Assembly: GCF_013449375.1 (NCBI RefSeq)
Contig: NZ_JACDRR010000028.1
Coordinates: 41,395-105,394, forward strand
DNA: 64,000 nucleotides
Source of the DNA: Pectobacterium sp. CFBP8739
Lineage (GTDB): Bacteria; Pseudomonadota; Gammaproteobacteria; Enterobacterales; Enterobacteriaceae
Direction of reading: 5' to 3'
Part shown: piece by piece, positions 62,593 to 64,000 of the stretch
How positions within the stretch are numbered: position 1 is the stretch's first letter
How the letters are laid out: each line of letters opens with the position of its first letter
Made by a program: the position numbers and the translations under genes
Notes under the pieces: generated by a model
What the model was told of the DNA's origin: nothing
Seen by the model: only the letters and a program-made list of their open reading frames with translations
Databases searched by the model: none

Positions 62593-63855
62593 ATGTACTA
62601 CCTACATAATAGGAATTTCTGGATATTCGGCCTGTTTTTCTTTTTCTATTTCTTCATCATGGGGGCTTACTTCCCCTTCTTCCCTATTTGGCTGCATGAT
62701 ATTAACCAAATAAGTAAAAGCGATACGGGAATTATTTTCGCCTGTATTTCTTTTTTCGCTCTGCTATTCCAACCGATATTTGGTTTGCTATCCGATAAAT
62801 TAGGATTGAGAAAACACCTGCTATGGATTATTACCATAATGCTGGTGTTTTTTGCCCCGTTCTTCATTTATGTTTTCGGCCCATTACTAAAATACAATAT
62901 CGTGTTAGGTTCTATCGTCGGCGGGATGTACCTGGGGTTCATTAACAACGGCGGTGCACCGGCTATTGAGGCCTATATCGAGAAAGTCAGCCGCCGTAGC
63001 CAGTTTGAATTTGGCCGTGCGCGTCTGTTTGGCTGTCTCGGCTGGGCGCTCTGTGCGTCTATCGTCGGTATTATGTTTACCATCAATAACCAGTTTGTTT
63101 TCTGGCTGGGTTCAGGTTGTGCCGTCATCCTCGCCATCCTGTTGCTGCTGGCAAAACCAGAGGCCTCCTCCAGCGCTCTCGTTGCCGATCAGGTAGGCTC
63201 CAACCAGAAACCGTTCAACCTAAAAATGGCAGCCGAACTGCTAAAAGAACGCAAAATATGGTTCCTGACGCTCTATGTCGTCGGCGTGTCGTGCACCTAT
63301 GATGTGTTCGATCAGCAGTTTGCCAACTTCTTCACCTCGTTTTTCGAGACACGACAAGAAGGAACGCGAGTATTTGGTTACGTCACCACGCTGGGTGAAT
63401 TGCTCAATGCCACCATCATGTTTTTCGCACCGCTGATTGTGAACCGTATCGGCGGTAAAAACGCCCTGTTAATCGCTGGGACGATTATGTCCGTGCGCAT
63501 TATTGGTTCGGCTTTTGCCAGTTCCGTGCTGGAAGTGATTGTGTTGAAAACGCTGCACATGTTTGAAGCCCCGTTCCTGATTGTTGGGTGCTTCAAATAC
63601 ATTACTACGGTCTTTGAAGTCCGCTTTTCCGCAACGATTTATCTGGTGTGCTTCTGCTTCTTTAAACAGGTATCGATTATTTTCATGTCGATCTTTGCTG
63701 GCAATATGTATGACAGCATCGGTTTTCATGGCACTTACCTGATTTTAGGCGGCATTGCCCTTTCCTTTACCGCGATATCCCTCTTTACGCTGTCAGGAAA
63801 AGGGCCGCTGTATGCGTTTTCCGATAAACAGAAAGCGCCGCTGAATACCCTCTAG
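62593..63855 (+). CDS. lacY: Lactose permease
   Basis: This 420-residue twelve-helix proton symporter imports lactose. It matches E. coli LacY (417 residues), with the [19 protein letters not shown] opening, [11 protein letters not shown] loop, [13 protein letters not shown] (Glu126 region), GELLNA and LKTLHMFE (His322 and Glu325 equivalents). The frame begins at 62491, but that start lies inside the ERIC element; the ATG at 62593 has GGAG eight bases before it. No lacA follows. Confidence 0.96.
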   Translation: MYYLHNRNFWIFGLFFFFYFFIMGAYFPFFPIWLHDINQISKSDTGIIFACISFFALLFQPIFGLLSDKLGLRKHLLWIITIMLVFFAPFFIYVFGPLLKYNIVLGSIVGGMYLGFINNGGAPAIEAYIEKVSRRSQFEFGRARLFGCLGWALCASIVGIMFTINNQFVFWLGSGCAVILAILLLLAKPEASSSALVADQVGSNQKPFNLKMAAELLKERKIWFLTLYVVGVSCTYDVFDQQFANFFTSFFETRQEGTRVFGYVTTLGELLNATIMFFAPLIVNRIGGKNALLIAGTIMSVRIIGSAFASSVLEVIVLKTLHMFEAPFLIVGCFKYITTVFEVRFSATIYLVCFCFFKQVSIIFMSIFAGNMYDSIGFHGTYLILGGIALSFTAISLFTLSGKGPLYAFSDKQKAPLNTL

Positions 63856-63950
63856 CGATGACAGGACGCAATAAAATGCCGGTATTTGCCAAAAATATCG
63901 GCAGATTGCACATTCTCTCACCGAACAGTACGATTTTGTGGTTTACGCCT

Positions 63951-63979
63951 TTGACATGCACGGCACACGTCGTTATTAT
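63951..63979 (+). promoter_or_regulatory. Strong stable-RNA promoter at the window end
   Basis: A perfect -35 TTGACA, a 17-base spacer and -10 TATTAT are followed by a GC-rich discriminator CGCCCCG. That combination is typical of stringently controlled rRNA and tRNA promoters. The bases after it (GTTCACACGATTCC) resemble the leader of E. coli asparagine tRNA genes, whose mature tRNA begins TCC; the last three bases of the window would then be its first. The tRNA itself is outside the window. Confidence 0.7.
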
Positions 63980-64000
63980 TCGCCCCGTTCACACGATTCC

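Overview
The window reads as enterobacterial chromosome from a soft-rot bacterium, most likely Pectobacterium. The cytoplasmic pectin lyase (Pnl) is typical of that genus. The HasA hemophore cluster, putrescine catabolism genes, a FetMP-type iron cluster, lacIZY and several ERIC repeats fit the same group. Assignments were made by reading and remembered family sequences; no database was searched.

Layout. 1-7 kb: the 3' part of a lipoprotein peptide/nickel-type binding protein, a two-in-one fused ABC permease, AMP nucleosidase (amn), then a divergent pair (PchR-like AraC regulator and SAM methyltransferase) around a Fur box. 7-9 kb: a chemoreceptor and about 780 bases of AT-rich noncoding DNA. 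9.6-12.8 kb: patA and patD turn putrescine into GABA; each has a sigma-54 type promoter, and patA appears to start at TTG. 13-23 kb: the heme-acquisition cluster hasI-hasS-hasR-hasA-hasD-hasE plus a TolC-like protein. It has Fur boxes and a repeated promoter motif (TTTACGGGTT-N13-CGTCT) before hasS and hasR that is a strong candidate for the HasI sigma-factor site. 24-28 kb: dcuB with an FNR-like site, gltP and cbl. 28.6-30.5 kb: an AraC regulator and a DMT exporter. 30.6-38.3 kb (minus strand): a Fur-preceded operon of FTR1-type permease, P19-type iron protein, DUF2318-type membrane protein, two FtsX-like permeases, an ATPase and a TlpA-like thioredoxin. This matches the gene order of the Campylobacter p19 and enterobacterial FetMP systems. 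38.8-43.2 kb: a second chemoreceptor and an FdhF-type formate dehydrogenase with Cys where E. coli has selenocysteine. 44-47 kb: a dicarboxylate/amino-acid symporter, a HypT-like LysR regulator and an aspartate/glutamate racemase. 47.3-49.3 kb: pectin lyase and NlpA. 49.6-57.6 kb: uhpABC sensor genes directly followed by afuABC, probably a sensed hexose-phosphate import system rather than an iron importer. 57.8-63.9 kb: lacI, lacZ and lacY with an E. coli-like lacO1 operator, an ERIC element inside the operon and no lacA. The window ends on a strong promoter with a GC-rich discriminator, apparently leading into a stable RNA gene, possibly tRNA-Asn.

Together the window is rich in nutrient acquisition (iron three ways, C4-dicarboxylates, glutamate, putrescine, hexose phosphates, lactose, plant pectin), each module beside its own regulator. 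The best candidates for new biology are the HasI promoter pair, the hasA-hasD junction built around an ERIC remnant, the sigma-54 pat promoters, the uhp-afu linkage, and the Fur-linked AraC/methyltransferase pair near an orphan fused permease.
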